Shown here: positions 33,413 to 42,909 of the stretch, in pieces | Numbering within the stretch: the stretch's first letter is position 1 | Layout of the letters: every line of letters begins with the position of its first letter | NCBI RefSeq assembly: GCF_000504245.1 | Contig: NZ_KI632509.1 | Span: 124,001-188,000 of the forward strand | DNA: 64,000 bases | Origin: Haloechinothrix halophila YIM 93223 | Lineage (GTDB): Bacteria; Actinomycetota; Actinomycetes; Mycobacteriales; Pseudonocardiaceae | Direction of reading: 5' to 3' | Program-made: the position numbers and the translations under genes | Notes under the pieces: model-generated | What the model saw: the letters and a program-made list of their open reading frames with translations, nothing else | Database searches by the model: none | Told to the model about the DNA's origin: nothing

Positions 33413-34018
33413 CTACTTCGAGTAGAGCTCGACGATCAGCTGTTCCTGGACAGGAACGTCGATCTGCGCACGCTCGGGCAGCTGGTGCACCAGCACCCGC
33501 AGCGACGAGGGAACGACCTGCAGCCAGCCGGGGATCGGCCGGTCGCCGAAGGACTCCTTGGCCGCCACGAACGGCAGCATGTTCATCGACTTCGGCTTGA
33601 TGTCGATGATGTCGAACTTGGTGACCCGGTAGCTGGGGATGTTGACCTTCTTGCCGTTGACAAGGAAGTGGCCGTGACTGACCAGCTGCCGCGCCTGCCG
33701 CCGTGTGCGGGCGATGCCAGCGCGGTACACGACATTGTCCAGCCGTGTCTCAAGGATCTGCAGCAGGTTCTCACCAGTCTTGCCCTGGCGCTTGACCGCT
33801 TCGTCGTAGTAGCGGCGGAACTGCCGCTCCAGGATGCCGTAGGTGAAGCGAGCCTTCTGCTTCTCCTGCAGCTGGAGCAGGTACTCGCTCTCCTTGATCC
33901 GGCCACGGCCGTGCTGGCCCGGCGGGTAGGGACGACGCTCGAAGGCCTTGTCGCCGCCGATCAGGTCGACCTTCAGTCGACGCGACTTCCGAGTGGCGGG
34001 TCCGGTGTAACGTGCCAT
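33413..34018 (-). CDS. rpsD: 30S ribosomal protein uS4
   Basis: 201 residues. Primary 16S rRNA-binding protein. It contains the S4 RNA-binding domain ([20 protein letters not shown], then [19 protein letters not shown]). No N-terminal zinc cysteines, so this is the C-minus form. Located between rpsK and rpoA; in many bacteria it also represses its operon, but no target structure could be assigned here. Confidence 0.98.
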   Translation of the reverse strand: MARYTGPATRKSRRLKVDLIGGDKAFERRPYPPGQHGRGRIKESEYLLQLQEKQKARFTYGILERQFRRYYDEAVKRQGKTGENLLQILETRLDNVVYRAGIARTRRQARQLVSHGHFLVNGKKVNIPSYRVTKFDIIDIKPKSMNMLPFVAAKESFGDRPIPGWLQVVPSSLRVLVHQLPERAQIDVPVQEQLIVELYSK

Positions 34019-34043
34019 GGTTTTACTCCTCCGTTCCCGCTCG

Positions 34044-34445
34044 TCAGACCCTGCGCCGCTTCGGCGGGCGGCAGCCGTTGTGCGGCTGCGGGGTCACGTC
34101 CTGAATGGTGCCGACTTCGAGGCCGGCCGCCTGCAGCGAACGGATCGCCGTCTCCCTGCCAGAGCCGGGGCCCTTGACGAACACGTCTACCTTCTTCATG
34201 CCGTGCTCCGCGGCCTTGCGGGCGGCGTTCTCGGCGGCCATCTGGGCGGCGTACGGCGTGGACTTACGGGAGCCCTTGAAGCCGACGTGACCGGAAGAGG
34301 CCCACGAGATCACCGCACCATACGGGTCGGTGATGGAGACGATGGTGTTGTTGAAGGTGCTCTTGATGTGCGCATGACCATGCGCGACATTCTTCTTTTC
34401 CTTGCGCCTGACCTTCTTGGCCCCGGCGCGAGCCTTGGGTGGCAT
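34044..34445 (-). CDS. rpsK: 30S ribosomal protein uS11
   Basis: 133 residues from ATG 34443-34445 ([20 protein letters not shown]) with CAGGAG upstream. Ends in the conserved [15 protein letters not shown] tail. Forms part of the platform near the 3' end of 16S rRNA, with uS7 and bS18. Confidence 0.98.
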   Translation of the reverse strand: MPPKARAGAKKVRRKEKKNVAHGHAHIKSTFNNTIVSITDPYGAVISWASSGHVGFKGSRKSTPYAAQMAAENAARKAAEHGMKKVDVFVKGPGSGRETAIRSLQAAGLEVGTIQDVTPQPHNGCRPPKRRRV

Positions 34446-34464
34446 CGTTGAGGTTGCTCCTGTT

Positions 34465-34620
34465 TCAGCGCGAGTTCTTTTGGTGTGCGGCAGCAGCGGC
34501 TTCCTGCTGGCTCTTGCGAATGACGGATCCAGCGTCGGTGTACAGCTGGCGCAGTGCCATCGGACGCGCGTAGAGCGCCCGAGCCGATACACACGTGCCG
34601 CGCCGCTGGCTGCGAGCCAT
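34465..34620 (-). CDS. Possible 51-residue basic protein between rpsM and rpsK
   Basis: The rpsM-rpsK gap is about 207 bp, longer than usual, and this ORF fills most of it. It starts [20 protein letters not shown], with GGAAGG eight bases before the ATG, and ends 19 bases before the rpsK ATG. Third-position GC is lower (about 74% by eye) than in the neighbours, which argues against strong coding selection. No family recognised. Confidence 0.3.
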   Translation of the reverse strand: MARSQRRGTCVSARALYARPMALRQLYTDAGSVIRKSQQEAAAAAHQKNSR

Positions 34621-34652
34621 GCGCACGACCTTCCTGCCTTGAACGCCCACGG

Positions 34653-35027
34653 TTACCGTGCCTTCTTCTTGCCTGCGACGGTCTTCTTCGGGCCCTTGCG
34701 CGTGCGCGCGTTGGTCTTCGTGCGCTGTCCGCGCACCGGAAGCCCGCGCCGCCAGCGCAGGCCCTCGTAGCATCCGATCTCGATCTTGCGACGGATGTCG
34801 GCGTTCACTTCGCGGCGGAGGTCACCCTCGACCCTGAAGTTCTCTTCGATGTAGTCGCGCAGTCGTGCCACGTCGTCGTCGGTGAGGTCGCGAACGCGAG
34901 CGTCCGCGTTCATCTCCGTCGCCGCGACGATGCCCTGCGCGCGGGTACGGCCAATGCCGTAGATATAGGTCAGCGCGATCTCCAGCCGCTTTTCGCGGGG
35001 GAGGTCGACGCCTGCGAGTCGTGCCAT
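34653..35027 (-). CDS. rpsM: 30S ribosomal protein uS13
   Basis: 124 residues ([20 protein letters not shown], then [15 protein letters not shown]) with a Lys/Arg-rich tail. Forms inter-subunit bridges at the head of the 30S subunit. The 209 bp upstream to rpmJ contain no gene; a short hairpin, CCTCGGT with ACCGAGG, lies at 35156-35179. Confidence 0.98.
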   Translation of the reverse strand: MARLAGVDLPREKRLEIALTYIYGIGRTRAQGIVAATEMNADARVRDLTDDDVARLRDYIEENFRVEGDLRREVNADIRRKIEIGCYEGLRWRRGLPVRGQRTKTNARTRKGPKKTVAGKKKAR

Positions 35028-35236
35028 GGGCGCGTCTGCTCCTTGTTGTCGTCGTTACTTCAGGTGTGCTCCCCGTCCGTTCCGGGACCGACTCGCCGTC
35101 GGCCACGTGCTTTCGCCCGTGGTGTCCCGGCCCCAGCCTGAAGTCCGGGGGTGAACCTCGGTGTAAGTAGCTACCGAGGCAGGTGCGGGGAGGTGATGTA
35201 GTTGTCGTCTCGGATCAGCCGACTGTCAGGCGGTGA

Positions 35237-35350
35237 TCAGCCCTGCCGCTGCTTGTGCCGCAGGTTGTCGCAGATCACCATGATCCGGCCGTGCCGGCGG
35301 ATCACCCTGCACTTGTCGCAGATCTTCTTGACGCTCGGTTGCACCTTCAC
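35237..35350 (-). CDS. rpmJ: 50S ribosomal protein bL36 (zinc-binding form)
   Basis: 37 residues, [20 protein letters not shown], with the CxxC ... C ... H zinc ligands (C11, C14, C27, H32) kept, so this is the zinc form. GTG at 35348-35350 with AGGAG upstream. Standard place between infA and rpsM. Confidence 0.97.
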   Translation of the reverse strand: MKVQPSVKKICDKCRVIRRHGRIMVICDNLRHKQRQG

Positions 35351-35420
35351 GTCTTCGTTCTCCTGCTTCGTGCGGTGTTGTCGGTCCGTGATGGCTGGCG
35401 CCACCACGGGCTCGCCGTGA

Positions 35421-35642
35421 TCACTTGTAGCGGTAGACGATGCGGCCTCGGGAGAGGTCATAAGGCGAGAGCTCCACCACGACCCTGTCCTCAGGAAGGA
35501 TCCGGATGTAGTGCTGCCGCATCTTGCCGCTGATGTGTGCAAGGACCTTGTGACCGTTCTCCAACTCGACGCGAAACATCGCGTTGGGAAGCGGCTCGAT
35601 CACGCGGCCTTCGACCTCGATGGCCCCGTCCTTCTTAGCCAT
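35421..35642 (-). CDS. infA: Translation initiation factor IF-1
   Basis: 73-residue S1/OB-fold protein ([20 protein letters not shown]) that binds the A site during initiation. ATG at 35640-35642. First gene of the infA-rpmJ-rpsM-rpsK-rpsD-rpoA-rplQ-truA group. The region 35643-35891 upstream contains no gene and should hold its promoter; I could not pick one with confidence. Confidence 0.98.
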   Translation of the reverse strand: MAKKDGAIEVEGRVIEPLPNAMFRVELENGHKVLAHISGKMRQHYIRILPEDRVVVELSPYDLSRGRIVYRYK

Positions 35643-35891
35643 GTCCTCCGCGTTTCGTGATTGGTTGAGCGCTGAGTGCATGCTGTGTTACACAAGCACT
35701 GGTTGCGGGTGTGGGGGGCTGGCCTGCTGACGAGCAGCGGACATACCTCCACTGGCAGACGAGTCACGCCGAACCCCCATGAGCCATTTTAGCGCTGCGG
35801 AGATGGCGTGATACGCACACCAGTCCACAAGTGTACTGGGCGCGACCTCGGCAAAGAAACTGGGGTTCACTCCGACGCGTCAGCTCACAGC

Positions 35892-35926
35892 GAACGAGCC
35901 CACGGTCGGTCACCGTGGGCTCGTTC
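35892..35926 (-). terminator. Terminator of the secreted protease gene
   Basis: Perfect 15-bp stem GAACGAGCCCACGGT (35892-35906) with 35912-35926 across a 5-base loop, 42 bp downstream of the protease stop. Confidence 0.8.
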
Positions 35927-35967
35927 CAGGGAGTTGTTCGAGTCAGTCTTGCCGACCCTGATCCGAC

Positions 35968-36915
35968 CTAGGCGGCCGACGCCGTCTGGTACACCGATTC
36001 GATGACGCTGCCGAAGTACGGTCCGTACATCGTCGAATCGTCACCCCGGTACTTATAGCTGTTCACCGAGTTGAGCTGGCCACCGGTGATCCAGCCGCCG
36101 CCGGAGGAACCGCCGGTCATCTCACACGGAATGCCCTGGGTGCTCGACCCGTTCGGGTCATCCGTCGCGGTGCCGGTGCAGGACCACAGGGTCTCGCCGT
36201 CGAACGGCGACGCGGCGGGGTAACCGTACGACTTGTAGTCGAGGCCGCGGCTCAGGTTGAACGCGATCGGGTAGGAGCCGACGACATCGGTGAGGCTCTG
36301 ACCGCTCGCGTTCTCGTTCATCACCGCGAACCCGGCGTCATACTCGAAGTCACCCGCCGTTGCCCACTGCTCCGTCGTGAACAGCTCCGCCGCCGTCCAC
36401 TTGCCGTACGGCTCGGCGCCGTTCTCGTAGGCTGGCACGAACGCGAAGTTGGTCGCGAAATCGCCAGGCCCCTCGTTCAGGCAGTGGCCGGCAGTGGTCA
36501 CCACGTCACCGTTGCTGCTGCTCGTGGCGGTACCGGAGCAGACGTAGTCGGTGCCGCTCAGGGTGAAGAACACCTTGCCCAGCTCCGGCTGCGGCTCCTC
36601 CTGGGTAGCAGTGGAGTCCTCGTCGGGGCAGGCCCACCTGCCGTTGCCACGGCAGTCGTCCGGGCCCTGGTGGTCCTTCTTCGGCCGGTTACCGAACCGG
36701 GTTTCGGCTGGTACGGCGTCTTCCATCCGGTCGTCGGTCCAGTAGGAATCGATGCGGCTCTGCTCGCCCTTCGTCGTCGCGGCCGACTGCGACACGACGG
36801 CGTCAGACTGCTCGGCTTGCGCGGTGTCGGCGGCCGCGGGCGCCATCGACACCACGACGGAGCCACCGAGCATCGCGGCACCTACCAACAGGGACCTGAC
36901 CAGTGGTCGTTTCAT
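35968..36915 (-). CDS. Secreted trypsin-like serine protease
   Basis: 315 residues from ATG 36913-36915 with GGGAGAGG upstream. Sec signal peptide MKRPLVRSLLVGAAMLGGSV, cleavage likely after APAAA. A pro-like acidic region (residues 35-110) precedes the S1/V8-like domain, with catalytic His about 144 in TTAGHCL, Asp about 194 in EYDAGFAV and Ser about 269 in GGSSGGGW. Probably exported for protein breakdown. It lies between infA and map, where a ribosomal operon is normally uninterrupted, and has its own terminator. The 180 bp upstream to the IS30 end hold no gene. Confidence 0.9.
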   Translation of the reverse strand: MKRPLVRSLLVGAAMLGGSVVVSMAPAAADTAQAEQSDAVVSQSAATTKGEQSRIDSYWTDDRMEDAVPAETRFGNRPKKDHQGPDDCRGNGRWACPDEDSTATQEEPQPELGKVFFTLSGTDYVCSGTATSSSNGDVVTTAGHCLNEGPGDFATNFAFVPAYENGAEPYGKWTAAELFTTEQWATAGDFEYDAGFAVMNENASGQSLTDVVGSYPIAFNLSRGLDYKSYGYPAASPFDGETLWSCTGTATDDPNGSSTQGIPCEMTGGSSGGGWITGGQLNSVNSYKYRGDDSTMYGPYFGSVIESVYQTASAA

Positions 36916-37645
36916 GACCTCTCCCTTCGAAAACCGCCTCGCAGGGGTTGGTGAATCTTTGGCGGTTTCGAGCACGCTAGGCGTGCGGGAGTTCGACGCT
37001 GTAGCACCGAAAGTCGGGAATCAGCCACGCGGGGTGGGTGCGGTCGGGGCGGAACAGGGACGCGCCGCGAGGCCGATCTTGAGGCGATGTGGTAGGTGGA
37101 TTCAGGCGGTGGATGCAACGTCGGGTGGTTCGGATTGGGATAGTAGTTGGTCGAGGGCTTCGGCGGGGGTGCGCCAGGCTAGGGTTTTGCGGGGTCGGCC
37201 ATTGAGTTCGGTGGCGATGTTGTCGAGCATGCCGGGTCCGTAGAAGGACAGGTCGCTGCCTTTGGGGCAGGTATTGGCGGAGCAGGCCGTTGGTGTTCTC
37301 GTTGGTTCCGCGCTGCCAGGGCGAGTGCGGGTCACAGAAGTAGATGTCCAGGCCGGTGGCCTCGGCGATGTGGGCGTGGTTGGCCATCTCATGGCCCTGG
37401 TCCCAGGTCAGGGAGCGGCGCAGTTGCTCGGGCAGTGTGGCCATCTTGGTGATCATCGCGTCGGCGACTTCGGGGGCGCGGTGGCCGTCGGGAAGGTGCA
37501 GCAGCATCACGAAGCGGGTGCTGCGTTCGACCAGAGTCCCCACCGCGGAGTTCGACGCGGCCGAGCCCAGGATCAGGTCACCCTCCTTACGTTTCAGGCG
37601 TGGGTGATGTCGGGGCCGTCGTAGGGTCCTGATCGCTCTCCTTGG

Positions 37646-37742
37646 GGGCAGCGGGTATGGCTTAGATCTCCCTGTCGAACCGGCCGCGGTTGTGGCCGGT
37701 GACGGCTTACTGGGAATGGCCGCCCGCTGCCCTGCTGGTGGC
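37646..37742 (+). ncRNA. Candidate bridge RNA of the IS110 element
   Basis: IS110 elements studied recently express a structured bridge RNA from the noncoding end and use its loops to pair with donor and target DNA. Here GGGCAGCGGG (37646-37655) can pair perfectly with CCCGCTGCCC (37733-37742), enclosing a second stem, ACCGGCC (37679-37685) with GGCCGGT (37694-37700). Between them ACTGGGA (37709-37715) is complementary to TCCCAGT at the right junction. The exact ends of the RNA are unknown. Confidence 0.5.
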
Positions 37743-37847
37743 TCGACCGCTCATTGAGACTCGCGCAGATGGATCGTTGGGTAAGGACGTGCCGGCGTGG
37801 CTGCCGCGCAAGGAGAACCCTTCGGTAGTAGCGACGCGAGGAGCCAA

Positions 37848-39050
37848 ATGACAGCGGTGTGGGCAGGGATCGACACAGGCAAGCGGACGCACCACTGCGT
37901 GGTCATCAACGACGCGGGGCGCGTATTACTGTCCCGCCGTGTCGTCAATGACGAGACGGCGCTGCTGCAGCTGATCGCTGCCGTACACGAGGTCGCCGAC
38001 GGCGACGACACGGTGTGGGCGACAGACCTCAACTCCGGAGGCGCGGCACTGCTGATCGCGTTGCTCGCCGAACGTGGCCAGCAGGTGCTCTACATCCCGG
38101 GCCGGATCGTCCACCACGCGGCAGCGACCTACCGAGGTGATGGCAAGACCGACGCGAAGGACGCACGGATCATCGCCGACCAGGCCAGGATGCGCACCGA
38201 CCTGCAACCGGTACGCGGTGGTGACCGAATCAGTACCGACCTGCGGCTGCTCACCGCCAGGCGCACCGATCTCACCTTCGACCGTGTCCGTGCGATCAAC
38301 CGGCTGAGGGCCACGATGCTGGACTACTTTCCCGCGCTGGAGGCGGCGTTCGACTACTCCAAGAAAGCGCCGCTCATCCTCGTCGCCGGGTATCAGACGC
38401 CGGACGGGATCCGGCGGATAGGCGCCTCACGGCTGACCGCGTGGCTGAAGAAGCGCGGCGCACGCAACGCCACGGCGTTCGCGGCCAAGGCCGTGGAAGC
38501 GGCGCATGCCCAGCACACGGTGTTGGCCACTCAGGCGACAGGCTCGCGACTCGTTGCGCGCTTGGCCGAACAGATCATGGCGATCGACGCCGACATCGCC
38601 GAACTGGACGCCGAGATCGAGGACCGGTTCGGACAGCATCCCGACGCACCGATCCTGCTCAGCATGCCCGGCTTCGGCGTCGTATCAGCTGCGACGTTCC
38701 TGGCCAACACCGGCGGAGACCTGAACGCCTTCGAGACCGTCGACCGACTCGCCAGCGTCGCCGGCCTCGCACCGGCGCCACGTGACTCCGGCCGAATTAG
38801 CGGCAACCACCACCGGCCGCACCGTTTCAACAGGCGCCTGATGCGAACCTGCTACCTAGCCGCGCTCTCCAGCCTGAAGAACAGTCCAGCATCCCGGACG
38901 TTCTATGACAGGAAGCGCGCCGAAGGGAAGTCTCACAAACAGGCCGTCATTGCGCTCGCCAGACGGCGCATCAACACGATCTGGGCGATGCTGCGTGACC
39001 GCACCCTCTACCACGAACCCGCCCCGACCCGGCTCGCCGCAGCGGCTTGA
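37848..39050 (+). CDS. IS110-family transposase (recombinase)
   Basis: 400 residues. The RuvC-like N-terminal domain begins MTAVWAGIDTGKRTHHC, with acidic residues in GIDTG and in DGKTDAKDARIIADQ; a coiled region is near 210-290; the C-terminal Tnp domain includes ILLSMPGFGVVSAATFLANT and LAPAPRDSGRISG with the likely catalytic Ser. The ATG has GAGGAG seven bases upstream. The frame is complete, so the element may be active. Confidence 0.93.
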   Translation: MTAVWAGIDTGKRTHHCVVINDAGRVLLSRRVVNDETALLQLIAAVHEVADGDDTVWATDLNSGGAALLIALLAERGQQVLYIPGRIVHHAAATYRGDGKTDAKDARIIADQARMRTDLQPVRGGDRISTDLRLLTARRTDLTFDRVRAINRLRATMLDYFPALEAAFDYSKKAPLILVAGYQTPDGIRRIGASRLTAWLKKRGARNATAFAAKAVEAAHAQHTVLATQATGSRLVARLAEQIMAIDADIAELDAEIEDRFGQHPDAPILLSMPGFGVVSAATFLANTGGDLNAFETVDRLASVAGLAPAPRDSGRISGNHHRPHRFNRRLMRTCYLAALSSLKNSPASRTFYDRKRAEGKSHKQAVIALARRRINTIWAMLRDRTLYHEPAPTRLAAAA

Positions 39051-39820
39051 CAAGATCATTGAGATTCCCAGTGACCGGGCACGGCCCGGTCTTCCACCGT
39101 CGGGGGGCGTTCACTGATATTGACCATGTCCGGGATGCGTCCGCGGCGCTCGTCCGCGACACGGTGGGGTTTGCGCAGACGGCGGCCGGTGCGCAGGTGC
39201 TTGACCAGTTCGCGTTTCAGGCCGCCGCGGGACTGGACGTAGAGCGACTGATAGATCGTCTCGTGCGACACCCACATCTCCGGATCATCGGGAAAGTCCT
39301 CCCGTAGCCGCCGCGAGATCTGCTCGGGGCTGTGGTTGTTCCGCAACCGATCCCGTACCGCTCGCCGCAGCCTCAGGTTCGAGACTAACTTGGCCCGCTT
39401 GGGACGCCGCGCGTCCTCGTCGGCCTGTGACTGGGCATGGTCCGCGCGATACCGGCCGTCACGGCACCGCCGATGCCGGGCCAACTCCCGACTGATCGTG
39501 CTCGGACTCCGCCCAAGATCCCGCGCGATCGCGGCCTGCGTCCAACCGGCATCACCCAGATCCTCGATCCGACACCGCTCCCGATACGACAGCCGCACCC
39601 GCGGCTCGCTCAATCTCGGTTTCACCCCGCCACGATTCACCGCCCACCGCCACGCCGACCCCTCCGACACGCCAACCGCCGCACCCGCCGCCTGCCACGA
39701 CTCACACCACCGGACCCGCAGCCAGAACTCCCGCTCCAGCCCACTACGCAAACGAGGACGACCAACACGCACAACAACCTCCAACAGAGATCACGTGTTG
39801 CGTCCACCGCATGAACCCAA

Positions 39821-39962
39821 GGTAGCCAGAGCGACCACAATGTCTACAGCTCGCGATCGGCGGGCACGCCACGTAACCCAGGAGATCTTCAGCGACTTTG
39901 GCGAAACGGGTCGCCAACCAGCATCAAGATCCACACGCGCTGGGGCGAGGCGGGCGCGTGTC
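39821..39962. other. Short intergenic segment with a dispersed repeat
   Basis: AGCGACCACAATGTCTA at 39830-39846 recurs with one change at 58446-58462. Together with sequence on the other side of the IS30 element the match extends to about 39 bp (see finding). No gene seen. Confidence 0.5.
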
Positions 39963-40781
39963 CTACTCCGGGAGAGTCAGGATCCAGATGCCGTCGTCGG
40001 TGATAGCGACGGTGTGCTCCCAGTGCGCGGCGCGGGAACCGTCGGCGGTAACGACGGTCCAGCCATCGTCGAGTTCGATGGTGTCGTCGGTGCCGCCGGT
40101 CAGCATCGGCTCGATGGCCAGTGCCATGCCGGGGCGCAGCCGTGGCCCCTTGCCTGGCTTGCCCGCGTTGGGCAGGAACGGATCCATATGCATCGACGTG
40201 CCGATGCCGTGGCCGCCATACGTGGTGATCAGGCCGTACTCGACATCGTCGCGCACGGAAGCCGCGTCAGCGGCGGTCTCCACGGCGTGCGAGATGTCGG
40301 TGAGCCTGCCGCCAGGCCGAACGGCGTCGATCCCCGCGGTCATCGCCTCGCGGGTGGCCTCGGACAGCTTGCGGTCGGCCTCCGAGACGTCGCCGACGGC
40401 GATCGTCACGGCGGAGTCGCCGTGCCAGCCTTCCAAGATCGCGCCGCAGTCGACGGAGAGCAGGTCACCATCGGCAAGCACTTGCTTCGTCGACGGAATG
40501 CCGTGCACAACCTGCTCATTCACCGAGGCGCACACCGATGCGGGGAAGCCGTGGTAGCCCTTGAACGACGGGACCGCGCCCGCATCCCGGATCGTCGCCT
40601 CGGCGAGCGCATCCAGCTCACCGGTGCTGACGCCCGGCTTGGCGGCCTCGGTGACGGCGGCGAGCGTACTCGCTACCACGAGCCCAGCGGCTCGCATCGC
40701 TTCCAGCTCACCCGCCGACTTAAGTTCAATCGACGACGCGACTCGCAATGACCGCATCAGTGCTGTCAGCCGGGCCGTCAC
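39963..40781 (-). CDS. map: Methionine aminopeptidase, type I
   Basis: Removes N-terminal Met from nascent proteins. Metal ligands sit in [30 protein letters not shown] and [10 protein letters not shown], then WEHTVAIT. The GTG at 40779-40781 overlaps the adk stop; an ATG eight codons later (MRSLRVASS) is an alternative. About 272 residues. Standard adk-map order. Confidence 0.96.
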   Translation of the reverse strand: MTARLTALMRSLRVASSIELKSAGELEAMRAAGLVVASTLAAVTEAAKPGVSTGELDALAEATIRDAGAVPSFKGYHGFPASVCASVNEQVVHGIPSTKQVLADGDLLSVDCGAILEGWHGDSAVTIAVGDVSEADRKLSEATREAMTAGIDAVRPGGRLTDISHAVETAADAASVRDDVEYGLITTYGGHGIGTSMHMDPFLPNAGKPGKGPRLRPGMALAIEPMLTGGTDDTIELDDGWTVVTADGSRAAHWEHTVAITDDGIWILTLPE

Positions 40782-41329
40782 CGCGAGTTCAGCGCATCCA
40801 ATGCGCGTGCGGAGACCTCGTCGACTTCACCGACTCCGTCGACGGCGATGAGCCGGTCGGAGTAGTAGTCGAGCAACGGCGCCGTCTCGTCGCGGTAGAC
40901 GGACTGCCGGTGCCGGATGACGTCTTCGGTGTCGTCCGCCCTGCCTCGGTCGAGCAGCCTGCGCACAAGCTCGTCCTCGTCGACCCGCAGCTCGATGACG
41001 GCGTCGATCTCGGTGCCCTGCTCGGCGAGGATCTCGCCAAGCACGTCAGCCTGCGCGGTGTTCCTGGGGAAACCGTCGAGCAAGAAGCCGTTCGCCGCGT
41101 CGTCCTCGGCGAGCCGCTCCCGCACCATCTCATTGGTAACCGAGTCCGGCACCAGCTTGCCGGAGTCGAGGTAGCTCTGCACCTCGGCACCGAGCGGTGT
41201 CTGCTGCGAGATGTGCCCCCGGAAAAGATCCCCCGTCGAAATGTGCGGCACGCCGAGCTTGCCAGCGAGTACACCCGCCTGGGTGCCCTTGCCCGCGCCC
41301 GGTGGGCCAACAAGAACAACACGTGTCAT
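40778..41329 (-). CDS. adk: Adenylate kinase (short form)
   Basis: Interconverts ATP + AMP and 2 ADP. P-loop [10 protein letters not shown] near the N-terminus and FLLDGFPRN mid-protein. At 183 residues it has a short LID without the four zinc cysteines, as in mycobacteria. The ATG overlaps the secY stop (ATGA). Confidence 0.97.
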   Translation of the reverse strand: MTRVVLVGPPGAGKGTQAGVLAGKLGVPHISTGDLFRGHISQQTPLGAEVQSYLDSGKLVPDSVTNEMVRERLAEDDAANGFLLDGFPRNTAQADVLGEILAEQGTEIDAVIELRVDEDELVRRLLDRGRADDTEDVIRHRQSVYRDETAPLLDYYSDRLIAVDGVGEVDEVSARALDALNSR

Positions 41330-42645
41330 CGGAGGAACCCTTCATAATTGCGCTGCATGAGCTGGCTTTCGATCTGCTTCATAGTGTCCAGACCGACACC
41401 CACCATGATCAGGACGGCGGTTCCACCGAACGGGAAGTTCTGGTTCGCGCCCTCCTGGGTCACGGAGAGGAAGAAGTTCGGAAGCACAGCGACCGTGCCG
41501 AGGTAGATCGAGCCCGGCAGGGTGATCCTGCCTAGCACGAAGTGCAGGTACTCGGCGGTCGGCCGCCCGGGCCGGATACCGGGGATGAATCCGCCGTACT
41601 TCTTCATGTCCTCGGCCCGTTCGTCGACGTTGAACGTGATCGAGATGTAGAAGTACGTGAAGAAGATGATCAGCAGGAAGTAGCCACCGATGTGGATCGG
41701 GCTCGACTGGTTCACCACGTGGGTCTGCAGGAACTGCTGGAACCAGGAGTCCGCGTCGGTCGGGTCGCCGACAAGCCTGCCAACGAGGTCCGGCAAGTAC
41801 AGCAGCGACGAGGCGAAGATGACCGGAATAACGCCAGCCTGGTTCACCTTGATCGGCAGGTAGGTCGACGTCCCGCCGTACATCCTGCGGCCAACCATGC
41901 GTTTGGCGTACTGCACCGGGATTCGGCGCTGGCCCTGCTCGACGAACACGACGCTCGCGATGATCGCCAGCGCGAATACACAGACCACGGCGAACACCGC
42001 GCCACCGCGGCTATCCAGGATCTGCTTGCCCTCGATCGGGATGCGCGCCGCGATGTTCAGGAAGATCAGCATCGACATGCCATTGCCGATACCGCGCTCG
42101 GTGATCAGCTCACCCATCCACATCATCACGGCCGTACCGGCGGCCATGGTCAGCACGATCAGGCTGGTGCCGATGATGCCGTCATCCGGGATGACCTCAC
42201 GGTCGCAGCCCTGGAACATGCCGCCACGCGCGGCGAGTGCGACCACACCGGTTGCCTGCAATACCGCGAGCGCGATGGTGAGGTACCGGGTGTACTGGGT
42301 GAGCTTGCCCTGGCCGGACTGCCCTTCCTTCTTCAGCTCCTCGAACCGAGGGATGACCACGGTGAGCAGCTGAATGATGATGCTCGCGGTGATGTACGGC
42401 ATGATGCCGGTCGCGAAGATCGACAGCTGGAGGAGCGCACCACCGCTGAAGAGGTTCAGCAGGCTGTAGACCCCCTGCGCGCCAGAATCGCCGATCTGCT
42501 CACCACACGCCTGTACGTTTTCGTACGAAACGCCGGGAGCCGGGGTCACGGCACCGATCCGGTACACCACCACGATGAAAAGGGTGAACAGGATCTTCTT
42601 GCGCAGGTCTGGCGTCGCGAGAGCCGAGCGGATGACGCTGAGCAC
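41326..42645 (-). CDS. secY: Preprotein translocase channel SecY
   Basis: 439 residues from GTG 42643-42645 ([18 protein letters not shown]) with AGGAGG eight bases upstream. Ten transmembrane helices; typical segments are [18 protein letters not shown] (helix 2) and [17 protein letters not shown] (C5 loop). Likely has its own promoter, since a terminator-like hairpin follows rplO and a gap of about 260 bp separates them. Confidence 0.97.
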   Translation of the reverse strand: MLSVIRSALATPDLRKKILFTLFIVVVYRIGAVTPAPGVSYENVQACGEQIGDSGAQGVYSLLNLFSGGALLQLSIFATGIMPYITASIIIQLLTVVIPRFEELKKEGQSGQGKLTQYTRYLTIALAVLQATGVVALAARGGMFQGCDREVIPDDGIIGTSLIVLTMAAGTAVMMWMGELITERGIGNGMSMLIFLNIAARIPIEGKQILDSRGGAVFAVVCVFALAIIASVVFVEQGQRRIPVQYAKRMVGRRMYGGTSTYLPIKVNQAGVIPVIFASSLLYLPDLVGRLVGDPTDADSWFQQFLQTHVVNQSSPIHIGGYFLLIIFFTYFYISITFNVDERAEDMKKYGGFIPGIRPGRPTAEYLHFVLGRITLPGSIYLGTVAVLPNFFLSVTQEGANQNFPFGGTAVLIMVGVGLDTMKQIESQLMQRNYEGFLR

Positions 42646-42857
42646 GCGGGGGACCTCCTGTCGCATCGTCGATTGGTGTACCGACGATCGGCTTGGCCGG
42701 CATCACGCCGGCGGATAACGGTAGTCACTGACGGGCAGCCAGCGGCGCTTCGGACCACAGGGTGCCCCGAAGACTCTCGCGAGCCTAACAGCAAGGCGTC
42801 CTCGCCTAGCAGCCCAGGGCGGAAGTTCCGGGCCAACGCGCCGCATGAGACGACGAA

Positions 42858-42894
42858 AGCCCCCGGTTGTGGCGGGAGGTCACAACCAGGGGCT
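42858..42894 (-). terminator. Hairpin after rplO
   Basis: AGCCCCCGGTTGTG (42858-42871) pairs with CACAACCAGGGGCT (42881-42894), one mismatch. Separates the spc ribosomal genes from secY-adk-map. Confidence 0.65.
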
Positions 42895-42909
42895 CATCGT
42901 CTGAGCTGC

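Larger units (their letters stand above)
37587..39065 (+). mobile_element. IS110-family insertion sequence
   Basis: About 1.48 kb, inserted within the IS30 transposase. The trinucleotide TCC occurs at both junctions (37584-37586 and 39066-39068), and joining the flanks restores the IS30 reading frame GHWEGDL. No terminal inverted repeats, as is usual for this family. A noncoding 5' segment of about 260 bp precedes the transposase and only 15 bp follow it. Confidence 0.88.
37102..39772 (-). pseudogene. IS30-family transposase, broken into two parts
   Basis: The N-terminal part, 39772 down to 39066, holds the HTH segment (TQAAIARDLGRSPSTISREL) and ends at GHWE. The rest resumes at about 37583 as [20 protein letters not shown], including the catalytic-domain motifs [12 protein letters not shown] and DQGHEMANH, then changes frame: an extra C in a CCCC run (37264-37267) separates LLRQYLP from [15 protein letters not shown], and the frame ends inside the inverted repeat at 37102. 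GTG 39770-39772 with GGAGG upstream is the likely original start. Confidence 0.88.
37096..39820 (-). mobile_element. IS30-family element, interrupted by an IS110 element
   Basis: Imperfect terminal inverted repeats: TGGATTCAGGCGGTGGATG at 37097-37115 matches the reverse complement of 39801-39819 (TGGGTTCATGCGGTGGACG) with a few changes. GGTAG stands directly outside both ends (37091-37095, 39821-39825) as a likely target duplication. Without the IS110 insert the element would be about 1.24 kb. Its transposase is also frameshifted, so the copy should be inactive. Confidence 0.85.

Noticed and set aside
36977..37543. 188-codon frame at the IS30 end
   Set aside because: The first part is genuine transposase, but after the CCCC frameshift the frame is out of phase and runs past the inverted repeat.
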